Notes: generated from the letters alone by a model not told the origin. DNA of 64,000 bases from Alkalicella caledoniensis (GCF_014467015.1 NZ_CP058559.1:3286001-3350000); one strand, 5' to 3'. Counted from the first letter of the stretch, positions 33,144 to 42,679 are shown. Translations and numbers: made by a program.

Positions 33144-34610
33144 TTGAAAGAGGATATTTTAGAGAAAAAACTCCATAAAGATCTTAGTAAAAATGTTGAA
33201 ATCCTGGAGAAAAAGCTAGGAGTAGGTGTTAGCTTTGACGTAATAAATAGAGAGTTTATTATTGGGGGAAAAAAGGTCGCTCTATTTTTTGTAGATGGAT
33301 TTGCAAAAGATGATGTGATGCTGATGATAATGCAGACACTATATCACATTAAAAGGGAAGAGATTGCCCTAAATACTGTAGCTAAATTGATGGACACTAA
33401 GATACCATATATCGAAGTTGACACACAGGAAAACTACGGTGACTGTATAGACAGTATTTTATCAGGTGCTTTAATCTTACTTATTGATGGTGAGAATATA
33501 GCAATTGAAATAGATGCTAGGGAGTATCCTGCTAGGGGTCCTGAAGAACCTGATGTGGAAAGGGTTACCAGAGGGTCTAGGGATGGCTTTGTTGAAACAA
33601 TGGTATTCAACACTGCCCTTATACGAAGAAGAATTAGGGATCCTAGACTCAGGGTAGAGCATCTAAGTGTTGGTACTCGATCAAAAACTGATGTTGCAGT
33701 TTGTTATATACAAGATGTAGTAAATCCAGATTTAGTCAAAGAGATAAAAAATGATGTTGAAAATATCAAGGTGGATGGTTTGCCAATGGCAGAAAAATCT
33801 TTGGAAGAATTTTTGACTAAATCTGGCTTTACCCCTTTTCCTAAGGTGCGGTTTACTGAAAGGCCAGACGTAGCTGCAATCCATCTATTAGAGGGACATG
33901 TTGTTTTAATATGTGATACATCACCTAGTGTAATAATAGCTCCAGCTACATTATTTCACCATTTGCAACATGCGGAAGAATATCGACAAAGCCCACTAGT
34001 TGGGACTTATATACGTTGGATAAGAACAGTTGCTATTTTTTTCTCTTTATTTGTTACACCCCTTTGGCTAGCATTAGCTTACCAACCAGAAATTTTACCT
34101 GAAGGATTAGCTTTCTTAGGACCGGAGCAGGTTGGAAATGTACCCCTTTGGCTTCAATTTTTAATAGCAGAGGTTGGATTGGATATAATTAGAATGGCAA
34201 CCATACACACACCATCACCTTTAGCCACGGCCCTTGGCATTATAGCAGCATTTATGATTGGCGATATTGCCATAGAAGTGGGCCTATTTACCGCTGAAGT
34301 TATTTTATATTTAGCGGTGGCAGCTTTGGGTACATTCGCAACACCTAGCCTAGAAATTGGACATACATTTAGGTTGTACCGTCTATTTCTTTTGATTTTA
34401 GTTGCTATTTTCCAGATTCCAGGGTTGATCGGGGGAACATTTATTTTTGTTATAATGGCAGCCACAACTAGATCATTTAAAGTGCCCTACCTATGGCCAC
34501 TGATACCATTGAATTTATCTGCCCTTTGGGCGGTGATTATTAGAAAACCTGTACCTGTTAGTAAGTCGAGGCCATCGATTATTCGCCCCCAGGACAAGGA
34601 CAGGATTTAA
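33144..34610 (+). CDS. spoVAF: SpoVAF, GerA-type spore germination protein
   Basis: This 488-residue protein resembles the A subunits of germinant receptors (GerA/SpoVAF family). It has a large soluble N-terminal region (to about residue 285), then about five membrane helices, and a short C-terminal tail. Family motifs are ARGPEEPDVERVTRGSRDGF near residue 131 and RIRDPRLRVE near residue 167. In bacilli SpoVAF associates with SpoVA and receptor clusters. It starts at TTG 33144 behind GCGGGGGA and closes the spoVA operon. Confidence 0.93.
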   Translation: MKEDILEKKLHKDLSKNVEILEKKLGVGVSFDVINREFIIGGKKVALFFVDGFAKDDVMLMIMQTLYHIKREEIALNTVAKLMDTKIPYIEVDTQENYGDCIDSILSGALILLIDGENIAIEIDAREYPARGPEEPDVERVTRGSRDGFVETMVFNTALIRRRIRDPRLRVEHLSVGTRSKTDVAVCYIQDVVNPDLVKEIKNDVENIKVDGLPMAEKSLEEFLTKSGFTPFPKVRFTERPDVAAIHLLEGHVVLICDTSPSVIIAPATLFHHLQHAEEYRQSPLVGTYIRWIRTVAIFFSLFVTPLWLALAYQPEILPEGLAFLGPEQVGNVPLWLQFLIAEVGLDIIRMATIHTPSPLATALGIIAAFMIGDIAIEVGLFTAEVILYLAVAALGTFATPSLEIGHTFRLYRLFLLILVAIFQIPGLIGGTFIFVIMAATTRSFKVPYLWPLIPLNLSALWAVIIRKPVPVSKSRPSIIRPQDKDRI

Positions 34611-34626
34611 GGAGGCTATGTTTTAT

Positions 34627-35589
34627 ATGTTTAAAGTTAGTATTGGAATTCCTAGAGCTTTGCTCTATTATGATTTTTTACCCCATGTAGATACGTTTTT
34701 TAAAGCTCTAGGGGTAGAAGTGATTATATCACCCCCCACAACAAAAAAGATTATAGAAAAAGGTAACCAGTTATCCATAGATGAGGCTTGTTTACCCGTA
34801 AAAGTTTGTATGGGACACCTAGCCTACTTTGAAGATACTAAAGTAGATGGAGTGTTTCTACCCAGAGTGATATCCATAGAGAAAAACAAATTTATCTGCC
34901 CAAAATTTCTCGGGCTACCTGATTATGCTAAAGGAGCACTTAAAGGTAAGATAAATATATTCTCTCCAGATATAAAAATTAGTAGTTTAAAAGAATTTAC
35001 TGATTCTTTAACTTATTTTTCTAAAGAACTATCAATACCGAAAAAAAATGTGATTACAGCTTTAAAAGAAGTAAATAAATCCTATGGAAGATATAAAGAT
35101 AAATTGACTAGTGGGACGAACTTAATAGATTTCATAGACAAAAAAAATAGTCCTAAAAAAGACTTGAAAATTGCTTTGTTAGGACATGGTTATAATATCT
35201 ATGACAAAGGAATAAATCTTGATATTTTTGATAAGATGACAGAATGTGCAGAGGTCAAAACCATTGAAATGTATACAGAAAAAGAGTTAGCCATGGGTAG
35301 GCAAGAACTACCTAAGCCCCTTTTTTGGACATATGGTGAGAAAATCCTTGCAGCAGCACTTTATTCCCTAAAATATTCAGATGTAGATGGAATTGTTGTG
35401 GTAACAGCCTTTGGATGTGGCCCTGACTCTTTTATAACTGAGTTAATTGGTCAGGCTCAAAGGAATTATACAAAAACACCACTTATGACACTTACTTTAG
35501 ACGAGCACTCTGCAGAAGCAGGACTAGTAACTCGCCTTGAGGCATTCACAGATTTATTAACATTGAGGAGAAAAAAATTATGGGCATAA
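34627..35589 (+). CDS. Acyl-CoA dehydratase activase-related protein (DUF2229 type), part 1
   Basis: This roughly 320-residue protein begins FKVSIGIPRALLYYDFLP, as in the N-terminal DUF2229 module of large 2-hydroxyacyl-CoA dehydratase activase-related proteins. Conserved cysteines are seen in DEACLPVKVCMGH, KFICPKF and FGCGPDSF, likely Fe-S ligands. The C-terminal LDEHSAEAGLVTRLEAFTDLL segment recurs in the next gene, so the two are paralogous. ATG 34627 is better spaced from GGAGG than ATG 34618. The three genes 34627-37650 overlap and form one unit. By analogy with double-cubane cluster proteins, a low-potential ATP-driven reductase system is possible. Confidence 0.82.
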   Translation: MFKVSIGIPRALLYYDFLPHVDTFFKALGVEVIISPPTTKKIIEKGNQLSIDEACLPVKVCMGHLAYFEDTKVDGVFLPRVISIEKNKFICPKFLGLPDYAKGALKGKINIFSPDIKISSLKEFTDSLTYFSKELSIPKKNVITALKEVNKSYGRYKDKLTSGTNLIDFIDKKNSPKKDLKIALLGHGYNIYDKGINLDIFDKMTECAEVKTIEMYTEKELAMGRQELPKPLFWTYGEKILAAALYSLKYSDVDGIVVVTAFGCGPDSFITELIGQAQRNYTKTPLMTLTLDEHSAEAGLVTRLEAFTDLLTLRRKKLWA

Positions 35590-36683
35590 CATTTCCCCTT
35601 TTCGGTTCAAGTTATATCACTATTAAAAGTTTATTGACCTGGTTGGGCCACGACGTGGTTTTGCCACCCCCAATAACTGAAAAAACCATGGCTTTGGGTA
35701 CTAAACATAGTCCAGAGTTTGCATGTCTACCCCTTAAAATAACAACTGGCAGTTTTATTGAGGCCTTAGATAAAGGTGCAGACAGTATACTTATGGCTGG
35801 CGGAGTTGGACCTTGTAGATTCGGCTATTATGGCTATATTCAAAAAGGTATTTTAGAAGGATTAGGATACCAGTTTGACACATATATCATCGAGCCACCA
35901 GCTAGGGACTTTAAAGGGGCAATGGGAGTTATCAATAAGCTAAAGAGAAAATCATCATGGAAAGACTTGGTGTATTATATGTACCTAGCCTTGGCTAAAC
36001 AGAAATACTTTGATGACTTACATAAGCTTGTTCTAAAAACAGCTCCATATGAGTACGGAAAGATCCAAAGTTTTTCCATATATAATAATTTTTTGAAGCA
36101 GATGGACCCATTATGTGATAAAAGGAAGATGGAAGAGCTTTATTTAAAGTATGTGGAAAAAATATCTAAATTACCCACGGATAAAGGAAAAAATGTTGTT
36201 AAAGTTAAGCTATTGGGAGAAATATATCTGGTATGTGAACCAGCAGCTAATCTATATATGGAAGAAAGACTAGCAAATCTTGGAGTAGAGGTTACACGGA
36301 CAATTTATTTGGCTGACTGGTTTGGAGTGCATGTACTAAAGGATATGATCCCATTTATAAAAAAAGAAAGTTATTTAGATATAGCTAAAGATTACTTAGG
36401 ACATATGATAGGGGGACACGGATTAGAAACAGTGGCTCACACTATTACTGCAGCAGAAGAAAAGTTTGATGGTGTGATTCAGGTTTATCCCTTTACATGC
36501 GCCCCAGAGATTATTGCACAAGGGATAGTAACAAAAATATCTGCTGAAAAGGGAATTCCTATTATTACTTTTTCCCTTGATCAACACTCAGGGGAAGCTG
36601 GAATTCAAACGAGACTAGAAGCGTTTACAGACTTACTATATCAAAAGAAAATGCTGAAGGAGGGGGAGCTACTTTATGTCTAA
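35580..36683 (+). CDS. Acyl-CoA dehydratase activase-related protein (DUF2229 type), part 2
   Basis: This 367-residue protein resembles the dehydratase-like (HgdB/BcrB-related) portion of activase-associated proteins. Conserved cysteines occur in PEFACLPLK, GVGPCRFGYYG, VCEPAAN and FTCAPE. The C-terminus repeats the SLDQHSGEAGIQTRLEAFTDLL motif of the preceding protein. ATG 35580 lies within the last codons of the preceding gene (10-base overlap), and its own end overlaps the activase gene by 8 bases. This tight overlap indicates a three-subunit complex. The substrate is unknown; no 2-hydroxyacyl-CoA genes are nearby. Confidence 0.82.
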   Translation: MGITFPLFGSSYITIKSLLTWLGHDVVLPPPITEKTMALGTKHSPEFACLPLKITTGSFIEALDKGADSILMAGGVGPCRFGYYGYIQKGILEGLGYQFDTYIIEPPARDFKGAMGVINKLKRKSSWKDLVYYMYLALAKQKYFDDLHKLVLKTAPYEYGKIQSFSIYNNFLKQMDPLCDKRKMEELYLKYVEKISKLPTDKGKNVVKVKLLGEIYLVCEPAANLYMEERLANLGVEVTRTIYLADWFGVHVLKDMIPFIKKESYLDIAKDYLGHMIGGHGLETVAHTITAAEEKFDGVIQVYPFTCAPEIIAQGIVTKISAEKGIPIITFSLDQHSGEAGIQTRLEAFTDLLYQKKMLKEGELLYV

Positions 36684-37650
36684 AGGAGTATACCTAGGAA
36701 TCGATGTAGGTTCAGTATCTACTAATGTTGTGTTAATGGATAAAGATAAAAACCTACTGGAAAAACATTATATTAGAACACACGGGAGACCCATAGATGC
36801 TGTAAAAAAAGGATTAGAAAGCATAAAAGGATTTTGTAGTGATAAAAAAGTTCTAGGTGTAGGTACAACAGGGAGTGGTAGAAAACTTGCAGCCCAAATG
36901 GTTGGAGCTGATGTAGTAAAAAATGAAATAACTGCCCATGCTATGGCAGCACTAAGTTATAACGAAAAAGTTCAGACTGTCCTAGAAATAGGTGGACAGG
37001 ATTCTAAAATTATTATTCTAAGGGATGGTATTGTTACAGATTTTGCTATGAATAGTGTATGTGCAGCTGGAACAGGTTCCTTTTTAGATCAGCAAGCATC
37101 TCGCTTAGGGATAAAAATTGAGGAGTTTGGACCATTGGCTTTGAAATCAAATGTGGAATTAAGAATAGCAGGTAGGTGCTCAGTCTTTGCCGAATCAGAT
37201 ATGATCCACAAACAACAGATGGGTAACCATATAACAGATATACTAGCTGGACTGTGTACAGCCTTAGTGAGAAACTATTTAAATAATCTTGGAAAAGGGA
37301 AGGATATACAAGGCCCCATTATGTTCCAAGGTGGTGTTGCCGCAAACCCAGGTATAGTAAAAGCCTTTGAAAAGGAGCTAAATCACAAAATTTTAATCCC
37401 AGAACATTTTGATGTGATGGGAGCCTATGGTAGTGCCATACTAGCACTACTGCTAGAGGATAAGGGTAGTGGAAGCATTTTTAATGGTTTCGGAGCTGTG
37501 GAGGATGACTTTTCTCCATCTTCCTTCATTTGTCAGGACTGTGGAAACGGTTGTGAAGTAGTAGAACTTTACAGAAACGGGGCAGTAAACGGCACATGGG
37601 GTGACAGATGTGGTAAATACCAAAACAAGATACAGCAAAAGACATCGTAG
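36676..37650 (+). CDS. BadF/HgdC-type ATPase (acyl-CoA dehydratase activase)
   Basis: This 324-residue protein is an ASKHA-fold ATPase of the BadF/BadG/HgdC family. It has the phosphate-1 motif GIDVGSVSTN at residues 8-17, TTGSGRKLA, EIGGQDSK near residue 104, and the two cysteines that hold a 4Fe-4S cluster between subunits: NSVCAAGTGSF and AGRCSVFAESD. Unlike plain HgdC (about 260 residues) it has a C-terminal extension with CQDCGNGCE and DRCGKY cysteines, a possible extra metal site. Such ATPases pump electrons to a low-potential dehydratase or double-cubane protein at ATP cost. A terminator follows at 37695. Confidence 0.9.
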   Translation: MSKGVYLGIDVGSVSTNVVLMDKDKNLLEKHYIRTHGRPIDAVKKGLESIKGFCSDKKVLGVGTTGSGRKLAAQMVGADVVKNEITAHAMAALSYNEKVQTVLEIGGQDSKIIILRDGIVTDFAMNSVCAAGTGSFLDQQASRLGIKIEEFGPLALKSNVELRIAGRCSVFAESDMIHKQQMGNHITDILAGLCTALVRNYLNNLGKGKDIQGPIMFQGGVAANPGIVKAFEKELNHKILIPEHFDVMGAYGSAILALLLEDKGSGSIFNGFGAVEDDFSPSSFICQDCGNGCEVVELYRNGAVNGTWGDRCGKYQNKIQQKTS

Positions 37651-37694
37651 AGTTTAAAAGTAATAGTTATAGTAGGCGCACAGGAAAAAATCAA

Positions 37695-37730
37695 GCCCCT
37701 CTAAGTGAGACTTATGAGGGGCCTTTTTTT
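37695..37730 (+). terminator. Terminator after the activase operon
   Basis: GCCCCTCTAAGT pairs with ACTTATGAGGGGC (one bulged base) around GAG, and is followed by CTTTTTTT. Confidence 0.88.
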
Positions 37731-37775
37731 ATACCACAGATAACCCTCTGCCCTCTTATGTCAATTTACAAAAAC

Positions 37776-37805
37776 TTACACTGGTCCACAATTTTATGCT
37801 ATAAT
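37776..37805 (+). promoter_or_regulatory. Probable sigma-A promoter of the DHH-CBS-nucleotidyltransferase gene
   Basis: A consensus -10 TATAAT (37800-37805) is preceded by the weak -35 TTACAC (37776-37781) at 18 bases. It lies 28 bases before the GTG start at 37834. Confidence 0.55.
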
Positions 37806-37833
37806 TTAGAAATAAGGTTAAGGGGGGCTGTAC

Positions 37834-40479
37834 GTGGACATAATTGTTAGTCATACAAATACTGATTTTGATGGGTTTGCTTCAATGCTTGCATGTACCA
37901 AACTATATCCCAACGGAAAAATGGTATTCCCAGGGAAGCTAAACAAGAATCTAAGGGAGTTCTTTTCCCTACATAAAGATGCATTTGAAGTGATTTTGCC
38001 ATCGAAAATAATTCCCCAGGAAGTAAAAAGACTTATAGTTGTGGATACTGTATCCCAAAAACGATTGGGAAGTATAGGACCGCTTCTACTGAATGAAAAA
38101 ATTGAGGTGATAGTTTACGATCACCACCCTATAAATGATCCTTTACCTAATAACATAAAGGCTATGATAGCTGAAGTTGGGGCAACTATAACCCTACTGG
38201 TGGAGGCAATAAAAGAGAGAAACATCCCTATTAGTCCTTTTGAAGCTAGTGTTTTTGCCCTTGGTATCTATGAGGATACAGGTAGTTTAACATATTCTAC
38301 AACTACAGTAAGAGATGTGAAGGCAGTAGCCTATCTTCTTGAAAGAGGGGCAAAGCTTTCTCTAGTGTCAGAGTACATAACAAAGCCTTTAAATCAAGGA
38401 CAACGTGAATTACTTGACCAACTCTTAGAAAATAGTAAGAACATAAAAATTAATGGTTGGAATATTTTACTAACAACAGGAAGTATGGATGAATTTATTG
38501 GTGGAGTAGGTGAAATCACCAAAAAGATTGGAAATTTAGAAGGTGTAGACGGTATATTTACTGTTGTGCATATGATAGATAGGGTTCATGTTGTGGCCCG
38601 TAGCTTAAATGAGGCCATGACTGTTCTTCCTCCAATTAGATCATTAGGTGGTGGGGGACATGAAAAGGCAGCGTCTGCTACTATAAAAGGAGACGACCTA
38701 GAAAAAATTGTTCATGATTTATTAGAGGCTTTAAAAGAAGTCCCCTCACCCATGCTAGCAAAAGATATTATGACAAGACCTGTGAAAACCATACATCAAG
38801 ATACAAAAATAGAAGAGGCGAATAAACTTATGTTAAGATATGGGCACACAGGGTTCCCTGTTGTTGACAAAGACATACTGGTAGGTATAATTTCCCGGCG
38901 AGATGTTGATAAAGCTATCCACCATAAGCTTGGGCACAGCCCTGTAAAAGGGGTTATGTCTAGAAATATAGTTAAGATTAAAGAGAACACTAGTTTTATG
39001 GAAATACAAAAGCTACTTATAGAAAAAGATATAGGTAGACTACCTGTTGTGGATAAACACAATGCCATTGTTGGTATTATAACTAGGACTGATGTTTTAA
39101 AACTGATACATGGGGATGAAACACCTAGGTGGCATAAATCCTTATACAACTCAGAAGACTATAACCTAGCAAGTGTCAACGGCAATCTAAATAACGTGAT
39201 AAACAGCCGACTACCCAAAAAGATTCAAGGACTTCTACTTCTTATAGGACAGAAAGCTGAGAAAGAAGGATACAAAGCTTACGCCATAGGGGGATTTGCT
39301 CGAGATCTTATTTTAGGATTACAGAATTTTGATATTGACATAGTGGTGGAAAACAACGCCATAGAATTTGCGGAAAAGCTTGTTAAATACTTAGGAGGTA
39401 AGCTTAAAACCTTCCCGCAGTTTGGCACTGCCACACTTACTCTAAAAGATGGCAACAAAATTGATTTTGCAACAGCTAGAATGGAGTTTTACCCATTCCC
39501 TGCTGCTATGCCAGAAGTTGAGGAAACAACAATTAAACATGACTTGTACCGTAGGGACTTTACCATAAACACATTGGGATTTAAGTTGAACAGTCCAGTT
39601 TTTGGTGATTTTTTAGATTTTTTCAATGGAAAAGTTGATCTAGAAAAAGGAATTATCCGTGTTCTTTATAATTTAAGTTTTGTGGAAGATCCCACAAGGA
39701 TACTTAGAGCCATAAGGTTTGAAAGTCGTTACGGCTTTACCATTGAGGAACAAACATTAGGATTTCTAACTAATGCCTTGGAAAACAATATGTTAGCACA
39801 AGTAAAACCTAAACGTATTTTAGAGGAATTAAAGTTGATTTTATCTGAGAAAAATGGTTTGTTAAGTATGAATAGATCTATTGAGCTGGGAATCTTAGAG
39901 GGAATTTTCGGTGAAATAAGTAACAAAAAGCTATTAATAAGAGCTCTAGAGGAGACAAAAGTTCATATAAACCTGTACAAAAAGAAGGAAATTAAAGTAG
40001 ACAATGAATTCCTTATATACGTACAAGTTATACTAAGCTTTTGCAATGAAGCTAAGCAGAAGGAGTTTTTAACTGGATTACAATTAGATAAAAGTCAGCT
40101 AGAAGACTTTGATTTCTTTTTTAATAATTACCAGGAGACATTACAATCCTTGAAAAATCCTCGCTATTTTTCAGCTAGCGAAATAGTTGAGACCTTACAG
40201 GGATATAAGAAGGAGAGTATGATTGTTCTACTTGCATTATCCTTTAATAGCACAGTACATAAAAGAATTCTTCTGTATGTAAAAGAATTTTCTAATATTG
40301 ATATTGAAGTGACAGGGGAAGACCTTAAAAAAATGGGATTACAGCCAGGTCCGGTGTTTTCAGATATCATTAAAAAACTCAGAAAAGAAAAGATTGATAA
40401 CAATCTATCTAGTAAAGAAGAAGAACTATTATGGGTAAGATCAGAATATTTATCCCAAGGACAAAAGGAGGATTTTTAA
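37834..40479 (+). CDS. DHH phosphoesterase-CBS-tRNA nucleotidyltransferase fusion
   Basis: This 881-residue protein has four parts. Residues 1 to about 300 form a DHH/DHHA1 phosphoesterase: SHTNTDFDGFAS, VVDTVS, YDHHPIND and the C-terminal GGGGHEKAAS. Two CBS domains follow (about 310-430). The rest is a class II poly(A) polymerase/CCA-adding-type domain: YAIGGFARDLILG near 482, the metal Asp pair in FDIDIVVE and RRDFTINTLGF near 574. Such fusions are known in Aquifex and many Clostridia, usually as A-adding tRNA nucleotidyltransferases. The DHH part may act on RNA 3' ends or cyclic dinucleotides; here it looks catalytically intact. The start is GTG 37834 behind AAGGGGGG. A site-2 protease gene starts at its stop. 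Confidence 0.92.
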   Translation: MDIIVSHTNTDFDGFASMLACTKLYPNGKMVFPGKLNKNLREFFSLHKDAFEVILPSKIIPQEVKRLIVVDTVSQKRLGSIGPLLLNEKIEVIVYDHHPINDPLPNNIKAMIAEVGATITLLVEAIKERNIPISPFEASVFALGIYEDTGSLTYSTTTVRDVKAVAYLLERGAKLSLVSEYITKPLNQGQRELLDQLLENSKNIKINGWNILLTTGSMDEFIGGVGEITKKIGNLEGVDGIFTVVHMIDRVHVVARSLNEAMTVLPPIRSLGGGGHEKAASATIKGDDLEKIVHDLLEALKEVPSPMLAKDIMTRPVKTIHQDTKIEEANKLMLRYGHTGFPVVDKDILVGIISRRDVDKAIHHKLGHSPVKGVMSRNIVKIKENTSFMEIQKLLIEKDIGRLPVVDKHNAIVGIITRTDVLKLIHGDETPRWHKSLYNSEDYNLASVNGNLNNVINSRLPKKIQGLLLLIGQKAEKEGYKAYAIGGFARDLILGLQNFDIDIVVENNAIEFAEKLVKYLGGKLKTFPQFGTATLTLKDGNKIDFATARMEFYPFPAAMPEVEETTIKHDLYRRDFTINTLGFKLNSPVFGDFLDFFNGKVDLEKGIIRVLYNLSFVEDPTRILRAIRFESRYGFTIEEQTLGFLTNALENNMLAQVKPKRILEELKLILSEKNGLLSMNRSIELGILEGIFGEISNKKLLIRALEETKVHINLYKKKEIKVDNEFLIYVQVILSFCNEAKQKEFLTGLQLDKSQLEDFDFFFNNYQETLQSLKNPRYFSASEIVETLQGYKKESMIVLLALSFNSTVHKRILLYVKEFSNIDIEVTGEDLKKMGLQPGPVFSDIIKKLRKEKIDNNLSSKEEELLWVRSEYLSQGQKEDF

Positions 40480-41136
40480 TTGAGAGGATTAAATGAATTT
40501 TTAAACCAGATACACGTAATTCTACCAGCCCTTTTAATAGCACTTACATTCCATGAATATGCCCATGCCAAGGCCGCAGATTTATTAGGTGACCCAACTC
40601 CAAGACGATCTGGAAGGCTTACACTTAATCCTGTTGACCACATAGATCCCATGGGTTTGTTAATGTTAGTTTTTGTTAGGTTTGGGTGGGCAAGACCGGT
40701 GCCAATAAATCCCTTTAATTTTAGGGGAGATAGAAATAGAGGACTTATAATCGTGTCTGTTGCGGGACCATTAGCTAACCTAGTTTTAGGTTTTGTTAGT
40801 GTCATATTGTTTTATTTAGTTATTATTTGGGGGTCTCCCACAAGTAACGTAACCAATTACTTATATACATTTTTTCAATATCTAACCATGTACAACATTT
40901 ACTTGATGCTGTTTAACCTAATTCCTATCCCGCCTTTAGATGGCTCAAAGGTACTTTCTAGTTTATTATCAAGTGATTTGCGTTATAGGTACCAGCAGGT
41001 TGAACAATATGCTCCATTTATTTTGATCTTGCTTCTAATGAGTGGCGTGATTCCTACTATTTTAGGTGAAATGGCCAGTGGTATAATAGGTAGTATGCAT
41101 AGTATTGTAGTAGCTGTACTGAATGCTATCTTATAG
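40480..41136 (+). CDS. Site-2 protease family (M50) membrane metalloprotease
   Basis: This 218-residue membrane protein has the zinc motif HEYAH at residues 25-29 inside the first hydrophobic segment, the NPVDHIDPMG segment near residue 49, and a third ligand in NLIPIPPLDGSK near residue 146. About five membrane helices are predicted. It is of the short YwhC-like S2P group without a PDZ domain. Its substrate is unknown. TTG 40480 follows AAAAGGAGG. It is the gene directly upstream of scpA, a frequent arrangement in Clostridia. Confidence 0.9.
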   Translation: MRGLNEFLNQIHVILPALLIALTFHEYAHAKAADLLGDPTPRRSGRLTLNPVDHIDPMGLLMLVFVRFGWARPVPINPFNFRGDRNRGLIIVSVAGPLANLVLGFVSVILFYLVIIWGSPTSNVTNYLYTFFQYLTMYNIYLMLFNLIPIPPLDGSKVLSSLLSSDLRYRYQQVEQYAPFILILLLMSGVIPTILGEMASGIIGSMHSIVVAVLNAIL

Positions 41137-41150
41137 GAGGGACAGCAAAA

Positions 41151-41879
41151 TTGGAGTATAAAGTTAAACTATCTAGCTTTGAGGGACCCTTTGACCTACT
41201 ACTACACCTTGTGGAAAAGGCACAAGTAGATATTAGTGAGATTTCCATTGGGGAAATAACAGAGGATTTTTTGAACGCCATACAGGACATAGAAGAGCTT
41301 GATTTAGAGACAACCAGTGAATTTTTAGTCGTTGCAGCCACCCTAATAGATATAAAGAGTAGAACATTACTTCCCACAAGGAGAAGTAATGTTGATGAAG
41401 ACATTTTTGATGAAGACCCTAGGCAACAGTTGATTAGACGCTTGTTAGAGTATAAAAAGTATAAAGAGGTTTCTCAAGTTATGTTGGAGCTAGCCTGTGG
41501 GCAAGAACATTACCATACTAGGGCACAAGAAGTTATAGAGCCCCAATATAAGCCATTAACTTTATCTTTAAATCAGCTCTTTGGAGCTTTTCAAAAGGTT
41601 TTGATTAATTCTCAAAGGACCGAGACAACAGTTGAGAAGCAACACCATATAAAAAAAGAAGAAATAACAATAGGCGATCAAATGAATAGTATATTTGCCA
41701 TATTATCTGAAAAGAAACAAGTATCCTTTTACTCCATATTGGAAAAAAGTACTTCCCGATACCATGTTGTTATATCATTTTTAGCAATTTTAGAATTAAT
41801 AAGACTTAAAAAAATAACGGCTATACAGCAAGAAATGTTTGGAGAAATAACTTTAATGTTTAAGGAGGAAGTGGCTTAA
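41151..41879 (+). CDS. scpA: Segregation and condensation protein A
   Basis: This 242-residue protein is the kleisin subunit of the SMC-ScpAB condensin complex. It begins with the family-typical LSSFEGPFDLLLHLVEK and has the EFLVVAATLIDIKSRTLLP helix near residue 64. The C-terminal winged helix contacts SMC. TTG 41151 follows TAGGAGGG. scpB begins directly after its stop, as in B. subtilis. Confidence 0.95.
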   Translation: MEYKVKLSSFEGPFDLLLHLVEKAQVDISEISIGEITEDFLNAIQDIEELDLETTSEFLVVAATLIDIKSRTLLPTRRSNVDEDIFDEDPRQQLIRRLLEYKKYKEVSQVMLELACGQEHYHTRAQEVIEPQYKPLTLSLNQLFGAFQKVLINSQRTETTVEKQHHIKKEEITIGDQMNSIFAILSEKKQVSFYSILEKSTSRYHVVISFLAILELIRLKKITAIQQEMFGEITLMFKEEVA

Positions 41880-42395
41880 ATGGAAGAAAGAAGTGCATTA
41901 AAGGCTTGTATAGAAGCATTGCTATTCTCATCTGGTGAACCCCTAGCTTTAGCACAAATAGCTGAAGTTTTAGATACAACTCCTCTACTGATAAGTAAAG
42001 TTTTAGAGGAATTAAAGTCTGAAAAAGAAGAAAAAGGTGGATTACTCATCAGGGAAGTGGCGGGGGGGATTCAGCTATGTACTAAACCCCAGTACCACAA
42101 ATTCATCCAAAAACTATTTGGGTTTGAGCGTTATAACAATCTAACCCCTGCCACAGTTGAAACCTTAGCAATTGTGGCATACAAGCAGCCCATAACCCGG
42201 GCGGAAATTGAGGATATACGTGGAGTAAAGGTTGAAAAAGCCATTGCTACACTGCAAAATAGAGGCCTTGTGGAAGAAGTGGGTAGAAAAGAGGGAACGG
42301 GTAGACCCATACTCTATGGAACAACCCAAGAATTTCTAAATCAATTTGGACTAAAAGATCTAAAAGAACTACCAAATTTACTAGAAACATCATGA
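41880..42395 (+). CDS. scpB: Segregation and condensation protein B
   Basis: This 171-residue protein has two winged-helix domains and dimerises on ScpA. Family motifs are ALLFSSGEPL near residue 13, the LATVETLAIVAYKQPITRAEIE stretch (ATVETL here) near residue 92, and GRKEGTGRPILYGTT near residue 139. Its ATG follows the scpA stop without a gap, with SD AAGGAGG in scpA. An intergenic repeat element with a terminator hairpin follows. Confidence 0.95.
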   Translation: MEERSALKACIEALLFSSGEPLALAQIAEVLDTTPLLISKVLEELKSEKEEKGGLLIREVAGGIQLCTKPQYHKFIQKLFGFERYNNLTPATVETLAIVAYKQPITRAEIEDIRGVKVEKAIATLQNRGLVEEVGRKEGTGRPILYGTTQEFLNQFGLKDLKELPNLLETS

Positions 42396-42465
42396 TACGT
42401 TCTAGGTTGCTGAAAAACCTTCAGTTTGTTAAAAACACAGAAACCTACCAACCAACTGTAAACCA

Positions 42466-42679
42466 AAACGCCGAGAGGAGTATCAGACTGATGACAAAGT
42501 CATTTTTTAGCCATCCTGACTTCCAAAAAGGCTAGATGGTTTTGAATGTCAGGGTCCTACAAGAGGACCCCCTACCAGTCTCCTCGAATTAATTGTACTG
42601 CTTTTTAATATACACATCTAGGGTCAATGACTTTGTCTTAGGTTTGTCTACAAGCTGAAACGCCGAGAGGCGTTTTTTT
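42466..42679 (+). repeat. Intergenic repeat element, copy A, between duplicated hairpin arms
   Basis: This fills most of the 344-base gap between scpB and the DUF2953 gene. The core (42479-42657) has a conserved left end starting at 42484 (CAGACTGATGACAAAGTC) and a conserved right block from about 42580 to 42657 (ending GTCTACAAGCTG), both found in reverse orientation in copy B near 46348-48280. Its centre (about 42511-42578) is unique and can fold (GGGTCCT/AGGACCC). AAACGCCGAGAGG is present on both sides (42466-42478 and 42658-42670). The right side completes a terminator: AAACGCC, GAGA, GGCGTTT, TTTT. Confidence 0.8.

Noticed and set aside
42466-42679. Group II (IIC) intron at a terminator for the repeat elements
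   Set aside because: The element is only about 180 bases, has no domain V-like fold I can see and no reverse transcriptase, and its flanks look duplicated, which introns do not cause.
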